Counted from the first letter of the stretch, positions 24,429 to 39,400 are shown. The stretch is DNA of 64,000 bases from Tubiluchus corallicola (GCA_030141605.1 JAQGDQ010000215.1:102001-166000), one strand, 5' to 3'. Translations and numbers: made by a program. Notes: generated by a model from the sequence alone, not told the origin.

Positions 24429-27400
24429 TTATTACTTTATCACCATTTTTAAAATAGCAAAATACACAACTAAGAGATTTATAAATATGTACAACATACA
24501 ATAATATTACAAAGTGCAAAAGCAATTATTGTTTAGTGGTGAAAGGGTGGTGAAAGAACGACAAGTTATCCAGGTCAGCCACCCTCTAGGGTATGGTTCC
24601 CCATGCAGGAACAAACGTACAAGTTCATTTGGTGCAGGACTGTAAACATTGATGTTAAAAGCTGTCAAAAGAGTGCAGAGATTTGTAAATAAGTCGTGTC
24701 TGGCTTGGTGCTCTTAATGTGTTAAATAAGCTCTGGGTATTACTGCTATATTAATAACTTCATTTTGCAAAAGGAGTGATAAATTTGAACAAATGAACTT
24801 TCAATTGGAAGTGAGAAGTTTGAATAAGCCCGGGCAAAGTTTCGTAAATTTGTTACTGCAGCATGCTGGGAAGGTTCAGTAACAGTACACCTTCTGTCAC
24901 TTAGGTACCTTATTAGTGTAATAAATTCATTTACTGTTGTATAATTCCACATGATTAGGACTTAGGCCTAATTTTGTCATATTGCCTTGGAACTCCTGAT
25001 GGATTGCGTAGATACGTTAAATGCGAAAAGTAGAGTGTTGATGCTTACAGTTGATTGGAGGGTTTAAAAGTGAACAAATATGCGCATCTAAATCTTTCTT
25101 TTCTAAACACAGCAACCTACCCACAGCAACGTAGCCAAGGGGTGGAATAAGCACAAGAAAACATGAAATGAAATACTGTAGTGCCAAGCAAAATGTTTTT
25201 AAAATTGACAAGGTGAAATTTTTCCACCTCGAATTTTTAATGTGTTTGCATGTTTTCTACCATGGGTAACTTTTTTGTGAGTTATATCATCCGGGGGAGT
25301 TTTCCCCGCTCTTGGTTTGAACGGCTTCAAATGCTAGTGGAAGTGACTGTTAGCGCAAGTGATCAATTCTTCATTGTCGACACATATTTCATGCATTATT
25401 CAACATCCATTAGAATATTACACACCCGATACGTTGCATAACTAACGAAGTGTGACGTAGTCTAATGATCTAGTATGCACAACAAATGTCATCCACTTTA
25501 AAAAATTACCCAAAAGGCTGGTACATCGTAAATATTAATGTGTTTAGCTGCTCATCACGTGTCAAACTTGTTGACTCGCAAGTATTTTAATAAAATGGCC
25601 AAACTGTTGAGGCTTGTGCATTTCTGATTCTTACACAGGACTTAAATTTGTAAATATTAAATGACACTCAATCATAATTTAGAGCCTGTAGGTAATAATA
25701 AGAGTCTGTTCTTCATTATACAGCAATGATATGGTGAAATGCGCTTGGCTGGATTTACAGAGCTAGGAAAATGAGAAGTAGACTTTGACTTTCCTAATTA
25801 TTGGTATAAGAGTCTACAAGATTATATAATAGCCTGCATAATGCACTATAGTATATTCCATATATGAAACCGTGGCCATGTTAGTAAATTTTTAGTATTT
25901 TGTATATAGTTAGGAATAAACAATGATTTGAATAAAACAAGTTCATTTTTTTGTGCTTCAGGAAATCACAAAGTTTCCCGGTGTAACACCTGAGGATGCC
26001 GCTCGATTGGCGGCAGCACGTTTGCAAGAAAGTGTGTCACATGATCCAGGATGGTACCGAGTCTCCGCTATTCGAACGATCACTGGCGGTCGAAAGGTTA
26101 TACCATCGTTAGAGGAACGTTTACGAGAGGTCTGTTCGTATGTTCATTGTTTTGTGCATATTTTGATAATTTCATGTGTTGAATTGAACTCAACTCATTG
26201 GCTACTTGATTAAAGCTATGACTTGTATTGTTATCTGATGTTATCTATAGCTTTTTTAATGCTTATCATAAACGTGTGCTATCATTACATTATTAATTTA
26301 AACACTTTATGGAGATGCAAACGAATAGCACAATAAGTTTAATTTATGTTCTCCCACGGAGTCCGCCAGTTTTGCAAACCGGAAAATAGTTTCCTGTTTA
26401 TCTTGCAGTGACGTGACTTGCATTTCTCATGAATGTCCTTTCAAAAGCTAAAGGCTTTTCTTCTAGAGTATTCGTATTGTGTTTGAATTTTTGATCAACT
26501 TCCTGTTTTGCATTGCAATGAGTTGAGCTCAGCTGTGTTCTTGTTCTCAGTGTTTTTTGTTTAGCAAGATCATTTATGCCGAGGTTTCAGAATTGCCTAC
26601 AATTATTACTAGCTCTCTGATAGGTGTAAGGGCATCCTCTCATCTGATCTTTGTCAGGAAGCAAAGGAGAAGCTATAATTTTAGAGTATTCCACACAAAT
26701 AATTTCAGTACTTATCATTTCCAGTGTATGTGCATGTCTTAAGAACCAAACATGTAATGCCCAGAATGCCTTAATTATGATAACCAACAATTTAAAAAGA
26801 AGTTTGTATGTATGTGTGCCATGAAGATCGTGTGAAGTACGTTATTCAGTTTTTTATTGTTTACTTTTGAGTTAACATGTTGACAATTTCAGTTTAACGA
26901 TATGTGCATCACTCTGTTGTAGGTTTCTTATTGTTTAAATGAATCAGAGATTATATAAGATGAGCAGAGTTCAGGTGCACGAAAGTATAAAGATGCTATC
27001 CTCGGGGAACTCGAATTGATGCAGAATATTCTTTGTAATGTTTCAGTAAATGACAAGCCATAAGTTAGAATTTACGAAAGTAAAATATGGGCATCTCACT
27101 CTCTTTCATGCTAAGCATTTGAAGGATAGCACTAGATATAAGAAAGTATTCATTGATGTTGATTATAAACTATGACAAGAATTTTAAGCAAGGTGCTGTC
27201 ACTCTAGGCACTAATCTTGTAATTTTCTACTAACTGACCTATCTTCAATGTAATTGTATGGTCCATTGACTGCATACCCACTGGTCCTCTCCCTATTTTA
27301 AATTAATGGTTCCTGTGAAACTTGTGCAAGTCTACATTCTGGAGGAAACAGATTTACTAACTGGTTTTTATTCTAGTTTTGGTAAAATGTTCAGAATGCA

Positions 27401-30400
27401 GCAGTTTTTCTCAACCCAAGTTTCTGTGGCAAAATAAACACTTTTCTGTTTTTCAAATTCAAGAATTTATTGTAGCTGTTTGATTTTTAGCCATGGTTTT
27501 CTGTGTGTGTCTAAACTAAAGCATATCAAAAGTAACTCAATAACAACTTCAAAAGTGACTTTGACATTGTCACCTCTGCCTGTTGATGTGCATGGATATC
27601 CACTTATCCTTCTTCTTGACAATCTTTTTACTGCAGATGAAGAAGGACGTGAAATTAGATGCGTGAAGGCAAATGAAACACTTGGTCTCTATGTCATGCA
27701 TACAGCCTTATTGAAGATTATATCTGTAAATAGATTTCTGTTCATAACACTTTGTATTAACCAGGTATTTTTGCCATCTGTATCCTCATGTTCATGGACG
27801 AGGCCCAAACTTGTTTCTTTCCATAAAAGAGGTGATGTCAGATTGTAATACCAACTGGGGAATTTCATTAATGGACTTGCTTCCAAAGCTCTTTGATAGT
27901 TTAATCAATACCCATGGCGGAGATGGAAAGATACTATGGAACTGCAGCACCCCCTGTTTTCATTCAATATTACCGATATTATTCAACATAATAATGTTTT
28001 TTAGTTCTTTCTTTGTGTTTGTACAGAATCAGAACACGTGCTGTTTGCTTCACAGCCCAGCACAGTGGTGTGTGCTGTTGTGCGCATGCGGCCATGTGCA
28101 CATGTCTGAGATAACACAATGTATGCTGCACTGCTAGCATCTGTTGCTAGGTAGAGAAAGTACTGTCACTCACACAGTTTGTTCTCAGTTGTCACATGCT
28201 TAAAAACTGTGTACCGGCATATTCTTGAACTGCGTCAATTTAGGCTATTCGTAAGCAAAAATTTCTTTGTTTAGGATTTTATCAAGTTCATGTATAAATT
28301 TTCGCGTGTTTGTTTGTTTAGAATTACAATTACAACATGAAAATTACATATGTTTGTTTCGTTTTATACAGTATTAAAACAATGGCTAAAAAATTTCTAA
28401 AGCAGCACCCCCACTAATTTTAACTATGAGCCACCACTGATCAATACCCATTTACAGAAATGGTGAAACAATTTACTTAACAGGCACGGGTTAAGAGAAT
28501 GGAGCGTATTATGATTTGCGGCTTCTTATTAATCCATTAAATTGGGAAAAATAAAAGCTTTTTGCTGTTTTTATTGAATTTTCCAAAGCGTACGACGCAA
28601 TCCTTTGTCATAAACTTGTTGAAGCATTGGTCAAGCTTGGTTAGGAAAGATGATGAAGGCCATTCAAGCAATGTATACCAACAGTATAACTATTCCGCAG
28701 TTCGAATTAATTACTTGTGACACACGTGGTAAGTAGGGTGCTCCATGTAGTTGCCTGCTATTCGTGCTGTTTGGAAATCCTGTTATAAAATTGTTAGCTG
28801 TTTTCGAAGGTGACAGGTTTTTACAAAAAAATACATTCGTTGCTTTTACGGAGCACATTGTGCTGAAAAGCTGAAGGGTCTGAACTTGTTTTATGATGCT
28901 CAAGAATTAAGATTAATAAGGACAAACTTTTTACGGATAAATAGCGATGCAAATGATGAAAGACCAGTTATATGATTTGATTGTAGCATTATGTAGTTTT
29001 TATCTGTAACTATTGTCACAGAGGATACCAGATTGAGTAGTACTTTAATGAACTTAAAAATGCAACATTTGTGCAGAAAAATGAGTCTTCTCCAGTTAAC
29101 ATCAAACTCATGACTTTGAGACCTGCTTTCATTAGTGCAGCTATGTACAGTTGCGAGAGTTGGTCCAACTGGTACCTTGTACGTGTCATGCATAAAGAAC
29201 TGTTTAGCGGTGACGAAGATGACACAAAACTATTTGTGCTTAGTTGAACTTTACATGCCATGCTTAGTGAAAGCTTACATCAGATCACAGCAAGAGAAGT
29301 TCATCAAGAAGATTTTAAGACCTTTTAAGAAAACCACAAAACACTGGCCGATGTAAAAGGGCATTGCAGGCAGATAAGTATTAAGATGTTGCACTACTTG
29401 GACTTTATTACAGCTTTAAATGAAGTCCTGTAACTGCAATGAAAGAAATGTTGTGACATTTTGCTATAACAGTAAAGTATGATCATGGTATCGTCTGTGT
29501 GCTTTGTGTGTAATACAGTGTCTGTCCTTAAGTTTTTGTTGGACTAAAAACGTTTTTATTTTGATACTTTTCAGGTTGCATTGATGTCATCCTTTGTTTT
29601 TTAGTCAATAAACGTTCATTTAGTCTAGTTGTGTGCCATTTTGTCGTTCATCAGTCCTTATAACAATTTCATTTCTCTTTTATCAAGGTCTATGAGTTGG
29701 TGAAAATGCAGGAAACACGTGGAGAAATAGCAGCTGATGGTGGGCCTGACGTCGTTCCTAAAATTCCAACAGTGATTGAAGAGAAGCATGCTATAGTTGA
29801 GTTTGCTGCTGCATCGTGTGCTGTCATGGAGAATGATAAGAAGGTTCTGGTTGTAATGGTCCGTCATGGTAATACAAAGAACAGAGCAAGATTCAGGTAA
29901 AAATTATTTACAGTGTAGTTAAGTAAAATCTGCTATAGAATAACTTGCCTTTTTTCAGTGTTAGTGAAGTTGTAACTTCATTTAGCAGGAATTTAAAATG
30001 CTTATCTTTTGGAAGTGGTGCTGACACGTCATTGCTGTCTTAGCATTCACTGTTTTAGTCACCCATCTGTGGTTATTGTCTTTAGCACTGATTTCCAGAA
30101 GTCACTGCACCTAGTAGCACCTCACGGATGGTATAGTCTTGAAAGAACTTGAATACGTACATCGTGTCCAAAGATGGGATATTTCTTGTTTAAAATGTTC
30201 AGACATCAAATTATTGTTAGCAAAGTGAAGCAAACATATAAAGTAAAGAAAGTTCTACTGCCTACACACTACTAGTATCATCTTAGGGCAGTTCATTACA
30301 GTTACAGCAGAAAATAGAGATGTTATGCACTAGTATCATCTTAGGGCAGTTCATTACAGTTACAGCAGAAAATAGAGACATTATGCACTAGTATCATCTT

Positions 30401-33400
30401 AGGGCAGTTCATTACAGTTACAGCAGAAAATAGAGGCGTTATGCACTAGTATCATCTTAGGGCAGTTCATTACAGTTACAGCAAAAAATAGAGACGTTAT
30501 GCACTAGTATCATCTTAGGGCAGTTCATTACAGTTACAGCAGAAAATAGAGACATTATGCACTAGTATCATCTTAGGGCAGTTCATTACAGTTACAGCAG
30601 AAAATAGAGGCGTTATGCACTAGTATCATCTTAGGGCAGTTCATTACAGTTACAGCAGAAAATAGAGACGTTATGCACTAGTATCATCTTAGGGCAGTTC
30701 ATTACAGTTACAGCAGAAAATAGAGATGTTATGCTCTAGTAGTATCATCTTAGGGCAGTTCATTACAGTTACAGCAGAAAATAGAGACATTATGCACTAG
30801 TATCATCTTAGGGCAGTTCATTACAGTTACAGCAGAAAATAGAGATGTTATGCACTAGTATCATCTTAGGGCAGTTCATTACAGTTACAGCAGAAAATAG
30901 AGATGTTATGCACTAGTATCATCTTAGGGCAGTTCATTACAGTTACAGCAGAAAATAGAGATGTTATGTGTTCAAATCTAGATTGAAGGAACTGAATTTG
31001 TTAAATGGGTACAAAAGATGAGTTATTAATAGATGAACTCAACATGTTAACTACCTAGTGGCAGTCATCCTCAAGAGATAAGTATCTCTTGCTACCTTTT
31101 ATATTAGTACAGGTTTTAAGTGACAATGTGTAAGTGACACAGGTTTTCAGGTGCGTTGATTACAAAACATTACTTCTAACAAGAACCTACTTTTGTAACC
31201 TATTAATTACCTGTGTCGTTAGAGTCAGCCTTATCGGGGGACAGTTATAACCAGCGTTTAAAAACAATAATGGTATTAGCTTAATTAATGTGCACTAAAT
31301 TTTATGAGCACTTATCAGAGAAACTTATTCTGTTGACTGATTAACTGTTGCAGAATGAAGGAATCATTGCAACAGGTGAAGGAATCATTTTATTGTAGGT
31401 TTTCTGAAAATAAATGAACAATGTATCTGATTTTACTACGTATGCTTATTGCTCACATTGTTTCCTGTTTCACATTTTATTTATTGTCACACAAAGTTCG
31501 TAATCATATTTGTATTTGTATGCTGTATCTCTATGATGCGTTTTAAACTACTATTACTATTGTTTTTCAGATACGAAACCATAGACGGTACAGCAGAAGC
31601 TACAAAAGACTACATCGCGCAAAGGGGTGAAGTTATCATGGAACCCGGTGAAATAGAAAAGAACATTGAGATCGAAATAATTGATGACAATGAATGGGAG
31701 CCAGATGAGGCGTTCTTCGTTAAGATGTCCGTAGATCCAGAAGATGAAGATGAAGTTGTCCTCGGCCCGAAAAGCATCAACCAAATTATCATTATTAACG
31801 ATGATGGTAAGTATATGTATATTTTGATGGTTTTTTGTCTAGTACTAAGGTAATTACTGAACTTTGTGGACACTGGACAGTAATGTCAGAATTAAGCATC
31901 TAGGATGGCTTCGGCTATGAGTATGTGTATTGGCTTTGTGTATGTGTATTTGTATCAGTATGTGTTGCCAGTGTTGTTAGCGAATATAAGAATCTAGAGT
32001 CTGCTGGGTGATAATAGCTTGTCCAGTAATGCAGTGCAGTTATTTAGAAGTAGCACTTCATTCTTTTATTAAACAATTCTGTTTACTATATAAAACATCT
32101 AATGTACACTAATAATCCATTTCTAAGGCAATAAAATTGTCTGATTTAAAGTGCTTCAGAGTTCAAACACAAGGAATTTTCTTTTTCGTAGAGCCCGGAA
32201 TGGTTGAATTTGAGAAACCCAGTTTCTTGGTTAAAGAGAGCGTTGGCATCGCTGAAATTCCTGTAAACCGATACAACGGTGCTGATGGTACGATCACGGT
32301 GAACTGGAAAACACGTGACAAGTCTGCAATCAATAACAAGGATTTCATTGGTGGACAGGGAGTATTAGAATTTGGGCATGGTGAGGTGAGACTTGTTTAC
32401 AGTACGAGATAATGTGTTTTCAATAACTCTGTGCAGCGCAAGTCACAAGTCTTGTTTTCATTAATAGTATTTTGTTATCACAGACTAGTAATGCAGGCTG
32501 CAGACATATGCTTGTTTACTTTAAAGAAATTTATGCAATGAAAAAGTGTTTATTACGATGCTTGAATTGGCGCAGAAGAGAAAGAACAAGTTGGTGTAAA
32601 AAGGGTCTCCAAAGTGGTCGATATCGACTATCCAAGGGATCGATAAACACCTGTAGGTCAAAAAGGGGTAGATAAACGCTGGGGCCGACATTCGTATAAG
32701 AAATAAAATTACTAGAAATTAAACTTGTTGATGCACTTTTCTAATTTATTTAGTTTTTATTGTCTATTTATTTTATGTTCTGTTTAGTGAAACATAATGA
32801 TAATAATATAGTTACAATAATTTATCATTATTTGCAATTGCAAGACAGTTGACCATTATAATAATACCTGTTTCCACATGAATCTATTAACTTGGATTTT
32901 TTTACTCTATGCTCTTTATGCTTTATTTTTTTAATTTCCACAATAACAGTAAACAGTTATTCCTTTCTATTTCCGTATACTTCGTGAGAGATATTCACCA
33001 GGGGGGTACAGAACAACAGTTTCTCAGGGTTTGGTATGCAGTTCCCCTCACTAATGTCCGGGGTGTATTTGCCAATAGGCTAACAAGGCTATATATAGCT
33101 ATTATAGCCTAGGGCACCGAAGTTTGAGAGCGTCACATTTTAGGAAAAAATTCTTATTCTGCTTGGAAAATGTGCATAATTTCATCATAGAAAGGGCACA
33201 TTTTATAACACACCACAGGCAGTTGCCCAGTGAATCTTCTATATAGGTGCCACATAATTAACACTTACAAGGTACTACACAACAAGCAGTTGCACAGCCT
33301 CCAAAGATATAAGGGCCATTGAATTAACCATATAGAAACTAGGTTAATGGTGTTTCTAATATTCCACAAGTAATTGTTTGATCTGCTCATTACATAAACA

Positions 33401-36400
33401 ACAATAAATTCACAATAGAGATGGGCGGGACAAAACTATCTGCCTAGGGCATCGTAAAGTCTTTATACACCCCTGACTAATTTTTTTGGAAATTATTATT
33501 AATATTTACTTTTTTTGGACATGCCTGGGGGTCAATGGCAAATCAAGCATTCCATGAAGGGGTCAATGGTCCAAAACGTTTGGGGACCCCTGGTGTAAAT
33601 CGTTGATTGGTGCTGTATATAAAACTGCTAGAATATGCTTATCATAAATTCATAAATTCATTTACAAATGGAGAAGAATGGTTAATGCCAGGATTTTGCC
33701 AGGCTAATAAAGCTCATAATTTCGTTGAATTCAGTGCGGTAGCAGCCTTCCTCAGTTTGGATAATGTGAAATAATGCCAGATTCACACTAGAGAAATATT
33801 GAGACAAATGACCACAAGTAGAGCAAGTTGTTGTGTTTTGTTTACAAAAATGAACCAAATCAATGGTGTTCATTGTTACAAAGACCGAATGAACTCAGAT
33901 CATAAAGGTGAAAGCAGGTGATTTTTGCAGAATCCTCTTTTGCATTTTAAAGATAACCAAGATGATCGAGATCACAATTATCAATGACAAAGAATCTGAG
34001 AAAGATGAAAATTTCGAAATATCGCTGAACACACCGACTGGTGGCGCCACACTGGGCAAAACTGTCAGAACAATTGTTACAATTGTTAATGATGATGGTA
34101 AGTCATTAGCCTGTCGTAGAGCTCAGAGGAACTCCCTTTGTTAAGCAAATTTCAGCTTCAAGCTTTTTGTCAGTTAGACTAATAGAATCGTAGCAGAACG
34201 AATTTGCACGAGGCGATTAATGTTAAAAATGCCACTATTCAATTATTTTAACAAATAAAAAGTAATAATAACAATTTATTTGTTAAAATGTGTTAGAATG
34301 TGATTTCACATACTTCAGTCTAATGTCCTCTATGTGTTTTAATACCATGTAGAGAGTCCCACCACCCCACCCCACATTTTTTCACATATAAACATTTTTA
34401 ACGAATCATTGTTAAGTGTAGTGGCTATTTCCGTCTCTCTAATATTTAGAATCGCTGCTGTTGTATGTGTGACTCTAGAGCAGAGTAAATGTTAAGAAAA
34501 GCCAGGCTGAAAACCAAAACTGTTTCTATCAATTACCTCAGATGCTCAGTAATACCGCCAGAAGTATTTCTGAACGTAATATTGACTGCAGTGTAGACAC
34601 GTACGTTAAGTTTGATGCATTTTGAAATTGTGATGGTGTTGAACAAACTTTTTTATCTTTAAATGTCTAATGAATTCATGCCAGAATCCTCTAAGTTTTT
34701 GTCATACTGCAATGCCAATAGCAATGTAAAAAACTGGCTGTTTGCTGTACAGACTTTCATTTTCCCCTCATAGCAAAAAGGTGATATTGCAATGCAAACG
34801 AGAAAAAAGAACAGCAGACAAAAATAAAGCTACAGCAAACGTGCAAATAAATAAGGAACAAACATCAACAAATCATTAACAAGCAGAAAATAACTCAAAG
34901 TTAAACCATTACATACAGCATTACAGAACAAAAGCAAAATTTACCAATAAATAAACTTCCTAACACATCGCAAATCAGCACGCATGCACAAAAACACACA
35001 TATGCAGGCACTTTAAACAGTTGCAAAAAATCAATAATTTGGCATGATTGTGACAAAATAAACACCATCAGGACTATTAAGAAAGCAAATAAATTACTGC
35101 AAAGCTCTTCGTGAAAATAAGCAAACAAATGAACTTACAAACATTTGAGAATCTGTATAAGAAACTTCAAGCCAATTTTCAGAAATCAACAGAAACAAAC
35201 TAAAACACAACTACAGGCATCTATACAACTAGAAACAGGATTTTGTACTATTCAAAGGCTGTCTAACTTTTCATACTAGAGAACTCAAGCATGTTAAACA
35301 CACACATCTACAGGCAATGCAAAATAACGACGCTCTCCGGCCAGCACACCTGGCTTCACTATACCCACACTAGCCTGTGAGATCACAAGCAATGTGACAA
35401 TAACCTTTCATTTTTGCACTTATTGTTTTTTTAGATTTTAATTCAATGGTTAGTAGAGTTCTGGGCATGACAAAAGTGAACATGGACGCTTTGCGAGTTG
35501 AAAGCAGCACGTGGGCGTCACAGTTTCATGATGCTATGAATGTTAATGGAGGTGACATAGAAAATGCAACCAGTGTAGATTATGTCATGCATTTCTTAAC
35601 ATTTGGATGGAAGGTGAGCAGATAAACATTAAACAAAATGAGTTGAAGGCCCCCTACCTGAGACTTAAGATTTTCCTACATTTTTGTTTGGCTTCTTTGC
35701 TCTATTTTGCAGTGTAGAAAAAATTGTCCATTCATTAGCATAATTTTTTGTTGTGTGTTACTGAATTCCTGGGTTACTTGTCTTGGATTTTATAATGTAC
35801 AAATAAATTTTATTTGCCATGAGTTTTGGTATACAGTAAAAGCTTGAATGGCATGCCTTAGAAATGAGTAGGTACTCTAATGCAAAGTTGAGCCATTTAC
35901 AATCAGATATAGTATAGTAGTTTAGCAGTTTGTTCCACCCATCTCAAGCAATATACATAACAAAAAATGCAGCAATATCATTACTTGGGATGCAGAGGAG
36001 TCAGAAGACGAAGCTTGTAAGCCTACCCTTGCCTAATTATGGTTGGATTGATGTTTGGATGAAGGATTAGTAGAATGAAAGATGGTTGAAGTAGTGAATG
36101 ATTGACGGTGGTTGAAATAATGACAATAATACCTTGCTACAGTTATCACTGAGCTTGTAAATTCAAGAAGAGTTACACTACAGTAGAGTAGAATTTTGCC
36201 CACATGTACTGTAAGAGCCTGCAGAAGAAAGAAAACTGGACACAAATAAGTTCTTAGTTAAGGTATGTATTATATAAATCATTCTTTGTTTGCCTTTTGA
36301 ATTTTCCTATATTTGTTATGGTCTTGTGAGATTCATGAATTTCATTCCATGCTTTTGGTTCTTGATAACTGACGAAGTGATTTGCAAAACTTGTTCTGCA

Positions 36401-39400
36401 GAAAGGTTTGTAAAATTCGTTATATCTTGTGTTATAATTAGGTTGAATCTGTTTTACTGGGTTTATATAAAAAGAAGGATGCAGTTTGTTATGTAAAGAT
36501 ATCCAAATTTTAACATTGACAGTACACCTACAGCAAAGAAGCGATATAAATTTTATACTAACATTTGCTGAATCGACTTGTACCTTTTATAAATTTCTAT
36601 GTCGTATCAAAAATAATTTCATTTTAGTCAAGTTTAAGATGTAAGTTACCACGTAATAAAGTGTGAATTTTATTTGCTTCAGTATTTAATTCATTAATCT
36701 TAATATAGTTTATATAGACATGTGTGCCTTTTTATTTTTATGAATTAATGTAATTAAGACTTTGATCAATTGCCATTAGCACAATGTTAATGTTACTAAC
36801 ATCTAATTAGAGATGACTGACTGGGTGACCGTGTGGTCTTTCGTCACCTCTGCTCGTGTTTCTGTATCATAAGCACTAACACCTTAACTACTGTATTAAT
36901 TAAATTAATCAAAATATTTCTGAGTAAAATTACTGTTACTATTACTACCATTACTAACTGGAAGATATTTTGAATTATACTGGTTAAAAGTATCTTAAAA
37001 TTCTTTACACATTGATCAGTGAAGTGTGTTCAGTTACGATTCTAATAAAAAGAGAAGAAATCCAAGAAAGCATTTGCAAAATTCCATAAAAATATTCTAG
37101 AAACAAAAGCCAGTTCTTTAATTGTACACACAATTCCCCTAGCATATTAGTACAGTAAATCTTATTACCAACTGTAATGAATTATAGGACTTTCCTACCA
37201 TCTTCTCTCATAACTTGGTTACCTGCTGTGTTTTTAGATCATTTTTGCTTTAATACCGCCCCCATCAATTCTTGGAGGATGGTTATGCTTCATCATATCT
37301 CTCATCATGATTGGTCTTCTTACCGCAATTGTTGGAGATCTAGCAGGTGAACAACTTACTTTTTACATTGTAATCAATAAGTTTTGTCAATCAAGTGGTA
37401 GTAATTTTTATACGTCACACAGTGGTGGCTCATAATTAAAATTAATGGGGGTACTGCTTCAGAAAATTTTTAAGCCATTGTTTTAATACTGTGTAAAATG
37501 AAACAAACATATGTAATTTTAATGTTGTAATTTGTAATTGTAATTTTAAACAAAAAAAACATAGGAAAATTTATACGTAGACTTGATAAAGTCCTAAACC
37601 AAAAATTTTGTCGCTTATGAATAGCTTAAATTGCCGCAGTTCAAGAACATGCCTGTACACGGTTTTTAGGCATGTGACAACTGATAACAAACTGTGTAAG
37701 TGACAATACTTTCTCTACCTAGCAGCAGATGCTAGCAGTGCAGGATACAACATGTTATCTCAGACATATGCACATGGCTGTATGCACCCAACAGCCAAAC
37801 ACACCACTGTGCTGGGCTGTGAAGCAAACAGTATTACCCTCATGTATTCTGGTTCCGTACAAGTATAAAGAAAGAACTAAAGAAAAAAGATATTGAACGT
37901 TATCGATAATATTGAGTGAAAGTAGGTGATGCTGCAGTTCCATAGTACCTACACATGAATCGCCATTAACCTCCGACTGATTTTGGTTAAAAAAAATATT
38001 TCTGCTTCAGGAATTTTCGGTTGTCTTATTGGTTTAAAAGATGCTGTCACAGCTATCACATTTGTGGCCCTGGGTACAAGTTTGCCTGACTTGTTTGCCA
38101 GCAAGCAGGCAGCTGCAATGGAAAAATACGCTGACAACTCTATTGGTATGTTTTCATTTCAGTATTTTACAGAACAATAAAAAGCTGAGTTTTTCATTTG
38201 ATATAAGCTAGCTAAAGCAGTGCCAGACAATCACAGGATAATGTAAAGATCATTCTCCAACCAGGCACCTTTGCCTTTTATTTTAATGCATGATAATTTC
38301 AAAACCATCATCGCTTGGCGTATTAAGGAGCACTTTCCTACTGGTAATAAAACATACCGAACCATTTGCTTTCTAAACATTTTAAATTTGTTATTTTTAG
38401 GGAATGTAACTGGTAGCAACTCTGTCAATGTATTCTTAGGCCTGGGTTTGCCTTGGCTGATAGCCTCCATCTACTGGATGGCTAAGGTAAAGAAAGAAAT
38501 GTTATCAATCTAGTGACATTTTTAAATGAACACAATTTAGAATTTAAAGCTAAACATTTTTAAAACCTATTTTTGAACTAAAGGGTGTGAGAAACAGCTT
38601 TTTCAATTCAATTCAATTTTAATTTATTTATCTCCGTATAATACTACAATAAAACATGATTAATAAAAGAATCTCTAATAAGTTTTGAAGAATGGTTAAA
38701 ATGTATAGATAGATCTAGAACTAGAGAAAGGATAGCGAAAAGACTATAAAGTCACCTAGTCTGCTATCATTTACCGAATATAGATTAAATGATGTTTAGA
38801 TACTGGTGGGCATTAATGTTATCAGTTTAATTTAGGAAACATTAATTACTTTAAAATTATGACATTTGCTATATAATTAAGTAAGCCAGAGTAAACAAAA
38901 CACGTGTACTTTAATTAGCGGGCAACAAAAAGGTAAGGTCAATCTTGATTAAACTAAAAATAGCATTTAGATTTTATGTGAAATACAGGTCAAAATTGTT
39001 ATGAAATGGTAAAAACACTTTGGGTTAATAATGCTATTAATCAACAACAGGAGTTATATACATTTTGATTTGAATTCAACTTCATTATTTCTAGGCTTAT
39101 TGATTAAGAACAAATCTACTGACTTGGACAATAAGTGGACAATAAGCTGACTAGTCAAAAGTGTGTGCTTGGCTGTGAAGTTAAGCAACATTCGTGTGAT
39201 TAGTCAGTATAGTAGTTATTGTGAAATCTTATCTGCTGTACTGCAGCACATTGATAATGCATAAATCATTATTTTGTAACACAACTTTTTGTCACTTTAC
39301 AGGATGGCTCAACGTTTGTTGTACCAGCTGGTTCGTTATCGTTCAGTGTAGCTCTGTATGCTATATGTGCTGTTATCACCATTGCAATTCTTCTCATTCG

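Noticed and set aside
30272-30968. CRISPR-like regular array
   Set aside because: The whole 58-bp unit repeats, with no unique spacers, inside an animal intron; it is a minisatellite.
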